Made by a program: the position numbers and the translations under genes. 64,000 nt of DNA from Pseudomonas songnenensis (lineage in GTDB: Bacteria; Pseudomonadota; Gammaproteobacteria; Pseudomonadales; Pseudomonadaceae). The notes beneath the pieces are model-generated. The model worked only from the letters and a program-made list of their open reading frames with translations, searched no databases and had not been told where the DNA came from. This document shows positions 8,096 through 17,113 of the stretch, in pieces. Numbering within the stretch: the stretch's first letter is position 1; each line of letters starts with the position of its first letter. The stretch spans positions 62,001 to 126,000 of the forward strand of contig NZ_RFFN01000002.1 of assembly GCF_003696315.1 (NCBI RefSeq), read 5' to 3'.

Positions 8096-9436
8096 TCAGG
8101 CGTGAGCCGAGCCGGTCAGTGCCTCGCGCTCGGGGCCGCCGAGCACATTGAACAACAGGTTCAGCGCCACCGCGCTCAGTGTCGCCAGGGCGATGCCGCT
8201 GTGGGTGATCGGCTCCAGCCAGTGCGGCAGCTGCGCGAAGAACTCCGGGCGAATCACGGGGATCATGCCCAGGCCGATGCTCACGGCCACCAGCAGCTGG
8301 TTGCGCCGATCACTGATATCGGCTTCCTGGAGGATCTTGATGCCGGTCGCCGCGACCATGCCGAACATGGCGATACCGGCGCCGCCGAGCACTGCGGCGG
8401 GTATCGAGGCGACCAGGAACGCCGCTTTCGGCAGCAGGCTCAGGGCGATCAGGATCAGCCCGGCGATCGCGGTGACGTAGCGGCTGCGCACGCCGGTCAT
8501 CTGCACGAGGCCGATGTTCTGCGCGAACGATGAATGGGTGAAGGTATTCATGAAGCCGGCCAGGAAGGTCGCGCCTGCATCGCACAGCAGCCCGCGGCGC
8601 AACCGTTGCGGGTCGACCGTTTCGCCGGTGATCCGCCCGAGTGCCAGAAACATGCCCGCCGACTCGACGAAAATGATCACCACCACCAGGCACATCGAGA
8701 GGATCGGCGCCAGCGAGAAGGTCGGCGTGCCGAAGTGGTTCGGTGTGACCACCTGCACCGCGGGCGCTGCGGCCATGCCGGAAAGGTCGACCATGCCCAG
8801 CGCACCAGCCAGTGCATAACCGAGGCCCATGCCGATCAGCACCGAAACGTTGACCCAGAACCCGCGCAGGAAGCGGTTGACCAGCAGGATGGTGCCGAGC
8901 ACCGCCGCCGCGATGCCGAGGTAGTGCACACTGCCGAACTGGCTGGTGCTGCTGCCGCCGCCGGCCCAGTTCACCGCCACCGGAAACAGCGACAGGCCGA
9001 TGGCGGTGATCACGGTGCCGGTCACCAGCGGCGGGAAGAAGCGCACGATGCGGCAGACGAAGGGGGCGATCAGCAGGCCGAAGGCGCCGGCGGCGATGGT
9101 TGCGCCGAAGATGCCGGTCATGCCCACACCCGGCATGCCGGCCATGACTACCATGCTGCTCACCGCGGCGAAACTGGCGCCCATCATCACCGGCATGCGG
9201 ATGCCCATCGGGCCGATGCCCAGCGACTGCACCAGCGTGGCGATGCCGGCGACCAGCAGGTCGGCATTGATCAGAAAGGCGATTTCATCGCGGGACAGTC
9301 CGGCCGCCTGGCCGACGATCAGCGGGACGGCGACGGCGCCGCCGTACATCAGCAGCACATGCTGCAGGCTCACCAGCAATTGCTGCAGCCAGGGCAGCCG
9401 ATTCGCCCCGGCGGAGCGGGCGTTCAGATCGTTCAT
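8096..9436 (-). CDS. NCS2-family urate/xanthine permease, UacT-like
   Basis: An inner-membrane symporter of 446 residues whose sequence tracks E. coli UacT (YgfU): SLQHVLLMYGGAVAVPLIVG at the N-terminus, FGATIAAGAFGLLIAP, ESAGMFLALGRITG in helix 8 and SFAQNIGLVQMTGVRSRYV as the NCS2 signature. UacT transports urate, and the next gene upstream of it on this strand is the urate hydroxylase, which supports urate import. The ATG at 9436 has a GAGG 8 bases upstream; a longer frame to 9511 is unlikely. A terminator at 9545-9571 separates it from puuD, so it is probably its own transcription unit. Xanthine remains a possible second substrate. Confidence 0.9.
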   Translation of the reverse strand: MNDLNARSAGANRLPWLQQLLVSLQHVLLMYGGAVAVPLIVGQAAGLSRDEIAFLINADLLVAGIATLVQSLGIGPMGIRMPVMMGASFAAVSSMVVMAGMPGVGMTGIFGATIAAGAFGLLIAPFVCRIVRFFPPLVTGTVITAIGLSLFPVAVNWAGGGSSTSQFGSVHYLGIAAAVLGTILLVNRFLRGFWVNVSVLIGMGLGYALAGALGMVDLSGMAAAPAVQVVTPNHFGTPTFSLAPILSMCLVVVIIFVESAGMFLALGRITGETVDPQRLRRGLLCDAGATFLAGFMNTFTHSSFAQNIGLVQMTGVRSRYVTAIAGLILIALSLLPKAAFLVASIPAAVLGGAGIAMFGMVAATGIKILQEADISDRRNQLLVAVSIGLGMIPVIRPEFFAQLPHWLEPITHSGIALATLSAVALNLLFNVLGGPEREALTGSAHA

Positions 9437-9544
9437 GCAAGATACCTCGGGCGCGTTTGTTATTGATTGTCGCGACAGCCCCCTGCACGGAGGGGCCGGT
9501 ATGGCCTGCACCGGGGGCGTGCCCGGCGGTGAAACGTCGTCGCA

Positions 9545-9571
9545 TAAAAAATCCGCACGCCATGCGTGCGG
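9545..9571 (-). terminator. Intrinsic terminator after puuD
   Basis: Perfect 8-bp GC-rich stem (9553-9560 with 9564-9571) with a 3-base loop, followed on the minus strand by ATTTTTTA. It lies 13 bases past the puuD stop and would end the puuE-uraD-alc-allA-puuD transcript. Confidence 0.85.
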
Positions 9572-9583
9572 CTTGCCGCAGTC

Positions 9584-10810
9584 TCAGTTGATTCGGGCGC
9601 CCTTGGCGATCCAGTCACCGAGCAGGTCGCGCTCTTCCTGGGTCATCTGGGTGATGTTGCCCAGCGGCATGATCTGGCTGGCCACGGTCTGAGCATGGAT
9701 CTTCGCCGCCTGCTGGCGGATCTGTTCGGGGCTGTCGAACATGACACCGGCCGGCGCGGCGCTGAACATCGGACTGCTCGGGTTCGCCGAATGGCAGACG
9801 GTGCAGCGCTCATGAATCACCGCGTTGACCTTGGCAAAGTCGGCGGCGCCGGCTGCGGCCTGGTTCGCCATGCTCGCCTGCTCCGGCGAGGTTGCTGCCA
9901 GGTTTGGTGCCGGTTGACGGTTCGGTGCGGTGACGTAGGCCAGACAGATCATGCCCAGCGCCGCGGCCGGCAGCGCCCAGGCGAAGCGGTTGCCGCTGTG
10001 GCGGGTGTTGAAGTAGTGGCGGGCCAGTACCGACAGCGCACCCAGTGCGGCGAGGATCAGCCAGTTGTACTGGCTGCCGTAGGTGCTCGGGAAGTGGTTG
10101 CTGATCATGATGAACAGCACCGGCAGGGTGAAGTAGTTGTTGTGCCGCGAACGCAGCAGACCCTTGGCCGGCAGCACCGGATCGGGCGTGCGGTTCTGCT
10201 CGATGGCGGCGACCAGTGCGCGCTGCGCCGGCATGATGATGCGGAACACGTTGCCGACCATGATGGTGCCGATCAGGGCGCCGGTGTGGATATAGGCCGC
10301 GCGACCGCTGAAGATCTGCGAATAGCCCCAGCAGGCGGCGATCACCAGCACGAACAGCACCAGGCCGAGCAGGGCGGGGGTCTTGCCCAGCGGCGAATCG
10401 CAGAGCAGGTCATAGACGAACCAGCCGACGATCAGCGAGCCGAAGCCGATGGCGATGGCTGCAGCCGGGGACAGTTCACTGCCCGGTGCGATCAGGTACA
10501 GGCTCGGGTTGAGGTAGTACACCACCATCAGCAGGGCCACACCGGACAGCCAGGTGGTGTAGGCCTCCCACTTGAACCAGTGCAGGTTCTCGGGCATCTG
10601 CGGCGGGGCGAGCTTGTATTTCTCCAGGTGGTAGATACCGCCACCGTGGATGGCCCAGAGGTCGCCCGAAAGCCCCTCGCGTGGGTTACTGCGGTTGAGG
10701 TTGTTCTCCAGCCAGACGAAGTAGAACGAGGCACCGATCCAGGCGATGCCGACGATCATGTGAATCCAGCGAATACTCAGGTTCAACCATTCGGTCAGAT
10801 GTGCGTCCAC
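9584..10810 (-). CDS. puuD: Membrane-bound urate hydroxylase PuuD with C-terminal cytochrome c
   Basis: Oxidises urate to 5-hydroxyisourate in the inner membrane, passing electrons to a c-type haem rather than forming hydrogen peroxide as soluble uricase does. The 408-residue protein has an N-terminal eight-helix DUF989 domain (WIHMIVGIAWIGASFYFVWLE at residues 14-34) and a periplasmic cytochrome c domain with CTVCH at residues 336-340 and a likely axial methionine in IMPLGN near 381. The start is GTG at 10810 preceded by AGAGGTAA. It is last in a run puuE-uraD-alc-allA-puuD, whose products act on the same pathway, with a terminator just downstream. Assignment rests on this fused architecture plus context and is strong. 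Confidence 0.93.
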   Translation of the reverse strand: MDAHLTEWLNLSIRWIHMIVGIAWIGASFYFVWLENNLNRSNPREGLSGDLWAIHGGGIYHLEKYKLAPPQMPENLHWFKWEAYTTWLSGVALLMVVYYLNPSLYLIAPGSELSPAAAIAIGFGSLIVGWFVYDLLCDSPLGKTPALLGLVLFVLVIAACWGYSQIFSGRAAYIHTGALIGTIMVGNVFRIIMPAQRALVAAIEQNRTPDPVLPAKGLLRSRHNNYFTLPVLFIMISNHFPSTYGSQYNWLILAALGALSVLARHYFNTRHSGNRFAWALPAAALGMICLAYVTAPNRQPAPNLAATSPEQASMANQAAAGAADFAKVNAVIHERCTVCHSANPSSPMFSAAPAGVMFDSPEQIRQQAAKIHAQTVASQIMPLGNITQMTQEERDLLGDWIAKGARIN

Positions 10811-10897
10811 GTTGATTACCTCTTTGCACGGTCGCCGTAGCGGCCGTCATTTCTTCTTATTGGAGTCGGCTTGAGTCCGTCGCGAGCGCGGCAGCAC

Positions 10898-11410
10898 TCA
10901 TGTCGATTTCCGTTGGGGGTCGAGGAGGAGTTGCTGGTCCTCCGTGAAGAAGTACTCGTCGCAGTTGTTGCCAGAACCGCTGCGATCGACCACCAGGAAT
11001 TCATCCCGCTTTTCGATCGTCAGCACCGGGTGGTGCCAGACGCCGCGGTGGTAATTGACGCCCTGCCTGCCATTGCTGTGGAAGGCGCGGACGTGGCCCG
11101 GTACAGGTGCATCGCCAAGTGGCGCGACCACGACCAGAAAGGGGTTGCCGAGCAGCGGTATGAACGCCTGGCTGCCCTGCGGGTGTCGTTCGAGCATGCG
11201 GACCACCAGCGGCATTTCCAGCGCGTCAGCGGCGAAGATGCTGATGATGGCCTGGTCTTCCGGCTGCGCGGTCTCGACCGTCGCCAGCTTGTGATAGCGG
11301 CGGGTGGAACCGTTGTTGATCATGAAATAGTCGCTGCCTTCGGTTTCGATGACATCGCCGAATGGAGCGAAGGCTTCCTTGGTCAACGGTTCGATCTTGA
11401 GTGTGCGCAT
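10898..11410 (-). CDS. allA: Ureidoglycolate lyase
   Basis: Splits ureidoglycolate into glyoxylate and urea, the last step of the allantoate branch, in the cytoplasm. The 170-residue length and the cupin-type motifs are typical of AllA: MRTLKIEPLTKEAFAPFGDVIE at the start, FMINNGSTRRYHKLA, MLERHPQGSQAFIPL and NYHRGVWHHPVL. It lies between alc and puuD on the same strand with gaps of 122 and 87 bases, which fits one operon. The urea released needs urease, which is not encoded in this window, and glyoxylate use is also elsewhere. Confidence 0.95.
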   Translation of the reverse strand: MRTLKIEPLTKEAFAPFGDVIETEGSDYFMINNGSTRRYHKLATVETAQPEDQAIISIFAADALEMPLVVRMLERHPQGSQAFIPLLGNPFLVVVAPLGDAPVPGHVRAFHSNGRQGVNYHRGVWHHPVLTIEKRDEFLVVDRSGSGNNCDEYFFTEDQQLLLDPQRKST

Positions 11411-11532
11411 GCGGTGCTCGTTATCTTGATTGCTGAATCGAAGGGCGGCTGCAAACCGCCGTTGAGGCTGTCGGATCCGTAGCCTGGGCTTCAGTCCACG
11501 GCTACCACTCCCGGTCTTGCCCTTTGGCTCGC

Positions 11533-12528
11533 TTAGCGGGCCACCTTGCCAAACAGCCGTAGCCGGCTGACGCCGCCGTCCGGAAAGATGTTCAGGCGTA
11601 CGTGGGTCACCGGGCCGAGCTTGGCGATCTGCTCACTGAACTCGTGCTCGGCGTGCATGGAGAGCTTCTGGCTGGGCAGCAGTTCGCGCCAGAACAGGCT
11701 CTGGGTCTCGATCTGGCTGTCGGTGCCGCCCTTCACGTAGGCCGCCTGGATCGAGCAGCTGTCCGGGTAGTTGCCCTTGAAGTGCAGGGTATCGACGACG
11801 ATGCGCTCGATCTCGCCCGGGTGGCCGAGGGCGACGATCACCCAGTCGTTGCCCGGGGTACGGCGGCGGGCGGTTTCCCAGCCGTCGCCCATGTTCTCGC
11901 CGCGGTTCGGGTTGAGAATGTTGCTCATGCGCCCGAAGTGCTCGTCCGAGCAGGCCAGTGCGCGGCCGCCATTGAGGGCGGCCGCCAGGTCGACCTGCTC
12001 GTTGTCGCCGACGCTGCGCCAGTCGCGGTACGGGATGCCGTGCACGCGCAGGCGGGCGACGCCGCCGTCCGGGTAGATGTTGAAGCGCAGGTGACTGACC
12101 GGCTTGTCGAAGGCGATCTCGTGGTAGTGGTGGCTGTTGCCCTTGAGCTCCACGGCCGGAAGGACTTCGGTCCAGACAGTCGCGTCGCTCGGGTCGCCGT
12201 CGGCGACGAAGCAGGCTTCCAGCGAGGCAGATGGCGGGTAGTTGCCGGTGAAGTGGCTGGTGTCGATGTCCACGCCCTTGATCCAGCCCGGTACGCCGAG
12301 GCGGATCACCGCGTGGTCGTAACCTTCGAAACGCTTGCGGCGCGACTCCCAGCCGTCCATCCACTTGCCGTTGTCATCGAATACGCCTTCCTTCCATACG
12401 GCAGGCGTCGGCTGGAACAGCCGGTTGACGTCGGCGAACCAGTCGTCGGTGACGGAAATGGCGCGGGTCCCCAGGCGTGCGTCGGCCAGGTTGACGTATT
12501 TCTCGAAGGGTACGGCGTAAGCTTTCAT
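11533..12528 (-). CDS. alc: Allantoicase
   Basis: Hydrolyses allantoate to ureidoglycolate and urea. The 331-residue protein contains two copies of the allantoicase domain: the first at about residues 20-165 ([44 protein letters not shown]) and the second at about 190-330 ([25 protein letters not shown]). The ATG at 12528 fits the family length; the frame remains open upstream into uraD in the wrong frame, which is not coding for this protein. It sits 77 bases after uraD and before allA. Presence of alc with allA means allantoate is processed by the urea-releasing route rather than by an ammonia-releasing AllC amidohydrolase. Confidence 0.95.
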   Translation of the reverse strand: MKAYAVPFEKYVNLADARLGTRAISVTDDWFADVNRLFQPTPAVWKEGVFDDNGKWMDGWESRRKRFEGYDHAVIRLGVPGWIKGVDIDTSHFTGNYPPSASLEACFVADGDPSDATVWTEVLPAVELKGNSHHYHEIAFDKPVSHLRFNIYPDGGVARLRVHGIPYRDWRSVGDNEQVDLAAALNGGRALACSDEHFGRMSNILNPNRGENMGDGWETARRRTPGNDWVIVALGHPGEIERIVVDTLHFKGNYPDSCSIQAAYVKGGTDSQIETQSLFWRELLPSQKLSMHAEHEFSEQIAKLGPVTHVRLNIFPDGGVSRLRLFGKVAR

Positions 12529-12605
12529 CGCGATCTGCCTTGAAATGGAGTGGAGCGTTCTGCCCTTGCTGCCTGTACTGCGGTGGTGCCTGTTCCCTTT
12601 TCCGG

Positions 12606-13121
12606 CTACATGGCCTGCAGGCGGAACAGGGCGATCTTGTTGATCTCCGCCAGTGCCCGGACGAATTCCTGTTCCGGGCTGTTGTGGATGCGCTCCTCGA
12701 ACGCGGCGAGGATCTGATGCCGGTTGCTGCCCTTGACCGCCATGATGAAGGGAAAGCCGAACCTGGCCTTGTAGGCGTCGTTGAGTTCGGTGAAGCGGGC
12801 GAACTCGTCGGGCGTGCACTCATGGATGCCCGCGCCTGCCTGTTCGGACGTGCTGGCGGCAGTCAGCTCGCCGCGCACGGCCGCCTTGCCGGCCAGATCC
12901 GGGTGCGCATTGACCAGCGCGAGCTGGGTGTCGTGGTCGGCGGCGAGCATCGCCTGGGACAGGCGGGTGTGCATCACCTCGACGTAGTCCAGCGTCTCGT
13001 CGACGCCGGCGCCATAGACCGTCTCGGCGACCCAGGGCGAATGCTCGTAGACATCGGCGAAGGCGGCGACGAAGGCATCGCGGTCGAGGGTCGAGGGCTT
13101 GATTGTCTTGAACGGGGTCAT
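12606..13121 (-). CDS. uraD: OHCU decarboxylase
   Basis: Decarboxylates 2-oxo-4-hydroxy-4-carboxy-5-ureidoimidazoline to S-allantoin. The protein has 171 residues, close to the family norm, with the catalytic histidine in [10 protein letters not shown] (His73) and the conserved [14 protein letters not shown] stretch. The ATG at 13121 overlaps the puuE stop (TGATG), indicating translational coupling; the preceding TTG codon is not needed. Coupling to puuE places consecutive enzymes of the pathway together. Confidence 0.95.
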   Translation of the reverse strand: MTPFKTIKPSTLDRDAFVAAFADVYEHSPWVAETVYGAGVDETLDYVEVMHTRLSQAMLAADHDTQLALVNAHPDLAGKAAVRGELTAASTSEQAGAGIHECTPDEFARFTELNDAYKARFGFPFIMAVKGSNRHQILAAFEERIHNSPEQEFVRALAEINKIALFRLQAM

Positions 13122-14050
13122 CAATTGCGCTCCGCGGTCATGGGGTGGGTGGCGTGCCAGTGGCGGGCGATATCGACGCGGCGGGCAAACCAGACCTTGT
13201 CATGCCCCTTGGCGTATTCGACGAAGCGCTGCAGCGCGGCCAGACGAGCGGGGCGACCCAGCAGGCGGCAATGCATGCCGATGGACAGCATTTTCGGCGC
13301 ACCTTCGCAGCCTTCGGCGTAGAGCACGTCGAAGGCGTCCTTCAGGTACTGGTAGAAGTCGTCACCCTTGTTGAAGCCCTGCACCTGGGTGAAGCGCATG
13401 TCGTTGGTGTCCAGCGTATAGGGGATCACCAGGTGCGGCTTGACCGGCGTGGATTCCAGGTCCCAGTAGGGCAGGTCGTCATCGTAGGTGTCCGAGTCGT
13501 AGAGAAAGCCGCCTTCCTCGCGCACCAGGCGCCGGGTACTGGGGCTGGTGCGGCCGGTGTACCAGCCCAGCGGGCGCTCGCCGGTGAGCTCCGTGAGGAT
13601 GCGGATGGCCTCGAGCATGTGCTCGCGCTCCTGGGCCTCATCCATGTATTGGTAGTCGATCCAGCGATAACCGTGGCTGCAGATCTCGTGGCCGTCGGCG
13701 ACCATGGCCTTGATCACCTCCGGATGGCGCTGCGCGGCCATGGCCACGGCGAAGATGGTCAGCGGAATGTCGTGGCGCTTGAACAGCTTGAGCAGGCGCC
13801 AGACGCCGGCGCGGCTGCCGTATTCATAGAGCGACTCCATGCTCATGTTGCGCACGCCCTGCAGGGGTTGCGCCGCGACCATCTCGGAGAGGAAGGCTTC
13901 AGATTCCTTGTCGCCATGCAGCACGCTGCGCTCGCCGCCTTCCTCGTAGTTCAGCACGAAGGACAGGGCGATACGGGCGTCGCCCGGCCATTGCGGATGG
14001 GGCGGGTTGCTGGCGTAACCGATCAAGTCGCGTGGGTAGTCGGCGCTCAC
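13121..14050 (-). CDS. puuE: Allantoinase PuuE (polysaccharide deacetylase-like)
   Basis: Hydrolyses allantoin to allantoate. Unlike the metal-dependent amidohydrolase AllB, PuuE has a NodB/polysaccharide-deacetylase fold. The 309-residue protein shows RDLIGYASNPPHPQWPGDAR at the start, NYEEGGERSVLHGD, the GHEICSHGYRWIDYQ region and GWYTGRTSPSTRRLV, all characteristic of PuuE. The start is a GTG at 14050 with AGGAAG 6-7 bases upstream; the frame runs further up to 14161 but without a ribosome site. It is the first gene of the leftward urate operon. Two TTGTRTACAA palindromes (14101, 14239) lie in the divergent promoter region shared with uraH. Confidence 0.95.
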   Translation of the reverse strand: MSADYPRDLIGYASNPPHPQWPGDARIALSFVLNYEEGGERSVLHGDKESEAFLSEMVAAQPLQGVRNMSMESLYEYGSRAGVWRLLKLFKRHDIPLTIFAVAMAAQRHPEVIKAMVADGHEICSHGYRWIDYQYMDEAQEREHMLEAIRILTELTGERPLGWYTGRTSPSTRRLVREEGGFLYDSDTYDDDLPYWDLESTPVKPHLVIPYTLDTNDMRFTQVQGFNKGDDFYQYLKDAFDVLYAEGCEGAPKMLSIGMHCRLLGRPARLAALQRFVEYAKGHDKVWFARRVDIARHWHATHPMTAERN

Positions 14051-14100
14051 TGGGCTGCTTCCTGTGTGGCGGGTCGTGATGTAACGACCGGATGGCCAGA

Positions 14101-14110
14101 TTGTATACAA
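14101..14110. promoter_or_regulatory. GntR-type operator candidate, puuE side
   Basis: TTGTATACAA, a perfect 10-bp palindrome 51 bases upstream of the puuE GTG. It is identical to the site at 17104-17113 in front of the guanine/hypoxanthine-type carrier. Its position near the expected puuE promoter suits repression. Confidence 0.7.
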
Positions 14111-14238
14111 ATCGATGCGTGGCTTGTAAATAGCTTTTTCACGGAGCTTGCTGCGAAACACCGCTGCCGGCGGTTTTCAAGCGGGCCGTCACGACAGACG
14201 GTGTCTGCAGAGAACGGGCCAACTGTCGCTCTCTTGGA

Positions 14239-14248
14239 TTGTGTACAA
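14239..14248. promoter_or_regulatory. GntR-type operator candidate, uraH side
   Basis: TTGTGTACAA, in the 15-base string shared exactly with 6384-6398. It lies 83 bases upstream of the uraH GTG, overlapping the likely promoter region of uraH, and 128 bases from the puuE-side site. Confidence 0.7.
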
Positions 14249-14331
14249 AAATATATTAAAATTGTCTTGAGTCTGTTGTTCGCGCTGGCTATGCTCCGGG
14301 TCAGTTTCCATTCAACAGAGCGGAGGTGCCC

Positions 14332-14685
14332 GTGGGCCGTTTGACCACACACGTACTCGATGCCGCCCACGGTTGCCCGGGCAGCGGAATCAAGGTGGAG
14401 CTGTATCGCGTCGAGGATCAGGGCCTGACCCTGGTCGCCACGCGTGAAACCAACGCCGATGGCCGCTGCGACAGCCCGCTGCTGGACGGCGCGGACTACC
14501 GGTCCGGGGTCTATCAGCTGCATTTCCACGCTGGCGACTACTACCGTGGTCGCGGTGTGACGCTGGGGGCGCCGGCGTTCCTCGACGAGGTGGTGCTGCG
14601 CTTCGGCATCGATGCCGGGCAGGATCACTATCACGTGCCGCTGCTGATTTCGCCGTACAGCTATTCGACCTATCGGGGTAGCTGA
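14332..14685 (+). CDS. uraH: 5-hydroxyisourate hydrolase (transthyretin-like)
   Basis: Hydrolyses 5-hydroxyisourate, the product of PuuD, to OHCU, the substrate of UraD. The 117-residue protein begins GRLTTHVLDAAHGCPGSGIK, has the histidine/arginine active-site features of the family and ends in the diagnostic tetrapeptide YRGS, which separates hydrolases from transthyretin. The start is a GTG at 14332 with CGGAGG five bases upstream; the GTG at 14326 overlaps that ribosome site and is rejected. It is transcribed divergently from puuE across a 281-base region holding two GntR-type operator candidates, and is followed by a clear terminator. Also called hiuH or pucM-like. Confidence 0.96.
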   Translation: MGRLTTHVLDAAHGCPGSGIKVELYRVEDQGLTLVATRETNADGRCDSPLLDGADYRSGVYQLHFHAGDYYRGRGVTLGAPAFLDEVVLRFGIDAGQDHYHVPLLISPYSYSTYRGS

Positions 14686-14727
14686 GGCGGCGCCTGTTCA
14701 GTGCTGACTCTTATGGAGTCCCTTTTG

Positions 14728-14751
14728 CCCGCCGTAATGGCGGGTTTTTTA
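14728..14751 (+). terminator. Intrinsic terminator after uraH
   Basis: CCCGCC and GGCGGG pair around a 5-base loop and are followed by TTTTTTATT. It lies 42 bases past the uraH stop. The rest of the space to 14938 shows no convincing gene. Confidence 0.9.
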
Positions 14752-14938
14752 TTGGTGAGAGTCGAAGCGCGTGATGAGCAGCGGTCCGCAGCACCTGCGT
14801 GGGCGGGTGACCGCGAAGACGTCGGTACGGAACTCACTCGGGTGCGCAGCGCGTTCATCGGGACGGACTGCAGGTTGCGCTGCGGCAGGCGTGTCGCCTC
14901 CATCACGTCGCGAGCCGGCGCTGCCAACGCAGGCCGAG

Positions 14939-15565
14939 TCACCGACTCATCAAGGACGCCGCTCCCGCGCTACCAAACAGTGCCGCGCTGGTCCGGTTGA
15001 ACCACGCATGCCCTTTCCCGGTGCGCAGATAGCGCGCCGCCCCCTGCGCGCCGAATCCGTAGGCCAGCTTGCAGCACAGGTCCAGCACCGCCCAGGTCAG
15101 GGTCATCACCAGCAGCTGTGGCAGCAGCGGCTGCCCCGCGCTGAGAAACTGCGGCAGGAAGGCGGCGAAGAAAAGGATGTCCTTCGGGTTGCTGCCTCCC
15201 AGAATGAAGGCTCGGCCGAACAACCGTCTGAAGCGCGGGGCGAGGGCCGGGCTTTCGATCTCGCGGGCAGCCGGTGCCTGACGTGCCTCCTGCCAGCACT
15301 GCCAGGCGAGGTAGAACAGGTACAGCGCACCGACCAGCTTGAGCGCGCTGAACAGTCGTTCCGAAGCCATCAACAACGCGCCGAGGCCCAGCGCCGAGGC
15401 GCTGAGCAGGGCGATGGAGGCGGTCATGCCGCCGAGAAAGGCTGGCCAGGAGCGGCGCACTCCGTAGCTCAGGCTGTTGCTGATCATCAACAGCGACAGC
15501 GGCCCGGGGATGAGGATCACCACCAGCGCTGCACTCGCATATAACAACCAGGTTTCCAGACTCAT
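14939..15565 (-). CDS. LysE/RhtB-family exporter
   Basis: An inner-membrane exporter of 208 residues with about six helices. The N-terminal LIPGPLSLLMISNSLSYG and LYLFYLAWQCWQEAR are standard RhtB/LysE motifs, and NPKDILFFAAFLPQFL is the usual central motif. The ATG at 15565 is preceded by AGGAG; the extension to 15601 runs into a terminator hairpin. Family members export amino acids, and some have been linked to purine or other metabolite export, but the substrate here is unknown. It stands between purine genes, downstream of the guanine/hypoxanthine-type carrier on the same strand but separated by a terminator. Confidence 0.88.
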   Translation of the reverse strand: MSLETWLLYASAALVVILIPGPLSLLMISNSLSYGVRRSWPAFLGGMTASIALLSASALGLGALLMASERLFSALKLVGALYLFYLAWQCWQEARQAPAAREIESPALAPRFRRLFGRAFILGGSNPKDILFFAAFLPQFLSAGQPLLPQLLVMTLTWAVLDLCCKLAYGFGAQGAARYLRTGKGHAWFNRTSAALFGSAGAASLMSR

Positions 15566-15585
15566 CACACTCTCCTGAGAAATAG

Positions 15586-15612
15586 AAAAGCCCCGCCGCA
15601 ATGCGGCGGGGC
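15586..15612 (-). terminator. Intrinsic terminator after guanine/hypoxanthine-type carrier
   Basis: An 11-bp GC-rich stem (15590-15600 with 15602-15612) is followed on the minus strand by CTTTTCTATTTC. It lies 18 bases past the carrier gene stop and before the LysE-type gene start. Confidence 0.8.
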
Positions 15613-15629
15613 GGTGACGTGCGCCTCGT

Positions 15630-16976
15630 TCAGAGAAACGCGAACTTGGCGATGAAGATCACGCACAGCACGTAGAGGCTGATGGAGACTTTGTCGCGCT
15701 GGCCAGTCAACAGCTTGAGCGTTGCGTAGGTCAAGAAACCCAGGGCGATGCCGTTGGCGATGGAGAAGGTCAGCGGCATCATCACCACGGTGACGATGGC
15801 CGGGATGGTGTCGGTGTGGTCCTTCCAGTCGATGTTGGCCAGCCCGCTCATCATCAGCATCGCCACGTAAATCAGCGCGCCGGCGGTGGCGTACGCCGGA
15901 ATCATGCCGGCCAGCGGGGCGAAGAACATCGCGATCAGGAACAGCACACCGACGGTCACTGCGGTCAGCCCGGTGCGGCCGCCGGCGGCGACGCCCGAGG
16001 CGCTTTCCACGTAGCTGGTCACCGGCGGGCAGCCAACGAAGGCGCCAACCACGCTGGAACTGCTGTCCGCCTTCAGCGCGCGGGACAGGTTCTCGATCTT
16101 GCCGTCCTCGTTCACCAGGTTGGCACGATGGGCGACGCCCATCAGGGTCCCGGCGGTATCGAACATGTTCACGAAGAGGAAGGCGAGGATCACGCTGACC
16201 ATTGCCACGTTGAGCGCACCGGCGATATCCATCGCCAGCCAGGTCGGCGCCAGGCTCGGCGGCATCGACACCAGGCCGTTGTACTCGACCAGCCCCAAGG
16301 CCCAGCCGATGGCGGTCACTGCCAGCATGCTGACGAGGATCGCGCCGAACACGTTGCGGTGGCTGAGTACCGCGATCATCAGAAAGCACACCGCGGCGAG
16401 CAGGGCGGTGGGTTCGCCGAACGAGCCCATGGTCAGCAGGGTGGCCGGGCTGTCGACCACGATGCCGGCGGTCTTCAGGCCGATCAGCCCGAGGAACAGG
16501 CCGACCCCCGCGCCCATGGCGAAGCGCAGGCTCATGGGGATGCTGTTGAGCAACCATTCGCGGATGCGCGACAGGCTCATGATCATGAACAGCACGCCGG
16601 AGATGAACACCGCACCCAGGGCGATCTGCCAGCTGTAGCCCATCTCGCCAACCACTGTGTAGGTGAAGAAGGCGTTCAGGCCCATGCCTGGCGCCAGGCC
16701 GACCGGCCAGTTGGCGTACAGGCCCATCAACAGGCAGCCGAGCGCGGCACCGATGCAGGTCGCAACGAAGGCAGCGCCGTGGTCGATGCCGGCGTCGGCC
16801 ATGATGTTCGGGTTGACGAAGATGATGTAGGCCATGGTGACGAAGGTCGTCAGGCCGGCGAGCAGTTCGGTACGGATGCTGGTGCGGTGTTCGCTGAGCT
16901 TGAACAGGCGGTCCAGCCAGCCGGGGGCGGTGCGTTGCAAGGGTGCTGCCTGGGGCTTGCGCTTGATGCTTTCCAC
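15630..16976 (-). CDS. NCS2-family guanine/hypoxanthine-type permease (AzgA/GhxP-like)
   Basis: An inner-membrane purine base symporter of 448 residues. TELLAGLTTFVTMAYIIFVNP at the first helix, GLAPGMGLNAFFTYTVV and FVNMFDTAGTLMGVAHRANL are hallmarks of the AzgA/PbuG/GhxP branch of NCS2, which carries guanine, hypoxanthine or adenine. GTG at 16976 was chosen as start because GAGGAA stands 6 bases before it; another GTG at 17009 is in frame with no site. Upstream are a RutR-type palindrome (17065) and a GntR-type one (17104), so it may answer to both regulators. Divergent from gntR. Guanine is the likeliest substrate given guaD in the window, but this is inference. Confidence 0.9.
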   Translation of the reverse strand: MESIKRKPQAAPLQRTAPGWLDRLFKLSEHRTSIRTELLAGLTTFVTMAYIIFVNPNIMADAGIDHGAAFVATCIGAALGCLLMGLYANWPVGLAPGMGLNAFFTYTVVGEMGYSWQIALGAVFISGVLFMIMSLSRIREWLLNSIPMSLRFAMGAGVGLFLGLIGLKTAGIVVDSPATLLTMGSFGEPTALLAAVCFLMIAVLSHRNVFGAILVSMLAVTAIGWALGLVEYNGLVSMPPSLAPTWLAMDIAGALNVAMVSVILAFLFVNMFDTAGTLMGVAHRANLVNEDGKIENLSRALKADSSSSVVGAFVGCPPVTSYVESASGVAAGGRTGLTAVTVGVLFLIAMFFAPLAGMIPAYATAGALIYVAMLMMSGLANIDWKDHTDTIPAIVTVVMMPLTFSIANGIALGFLTYATLKLLTGQRDKVSISLYVLCVIFIAKFAFL

Positions 16977-17064
16977 TGGGCGTTCCTCATCGTTCTTGTT
17001 GTCGATCACCCGGAGCGTGAGTACTCCCGAGGGGCGGGTGATGGTGGGCCCTTCGTTCTGTTAG

Positions 17065-17080
17065 TTGACCGAAAGGTCAG
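17065..17080. promoter_or_regulatory. RutR-type operator candidate upstream of purine carrier
   Basis: TTGACCGAAAGGTCAG has inverted arms TGACC and GGTCA around a 4-base centre. The known E. coli RutR site is TTGACCANNTGGTCAA, with the same arms and spacing. It is 88 bases upstream of the carrier GTG. Related sites are at 27235, 27258 and 29622. Confidence 0.65.
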
Positions 17081-17103
17081 GAAGGGCTGTCCGGATTATG
17101 CTT

Positions 17104-17113
17104 TTGTATACAA
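17104..17113. promoter_or_regulatory. GntR-type operator candidate, carrier side
   Basis: TTGTATACAA, a perfect palindrome identical to 14101-14110. It lies in the 347-base divergent region between the carrier and gntR, 24 bases from the RutR-type site. A related half-site, GGATTGTATGAA, is at 17168-17179. Confidence 0.7.

Noticed and set aside
14670-14942. A 90-codon minus-strand frame between uraH and the LysE-type gene
   Set aside because: It overlaps the uraH terminator, has low-complexity Ala/Arg/Ser composition and no ribosome-binding site.
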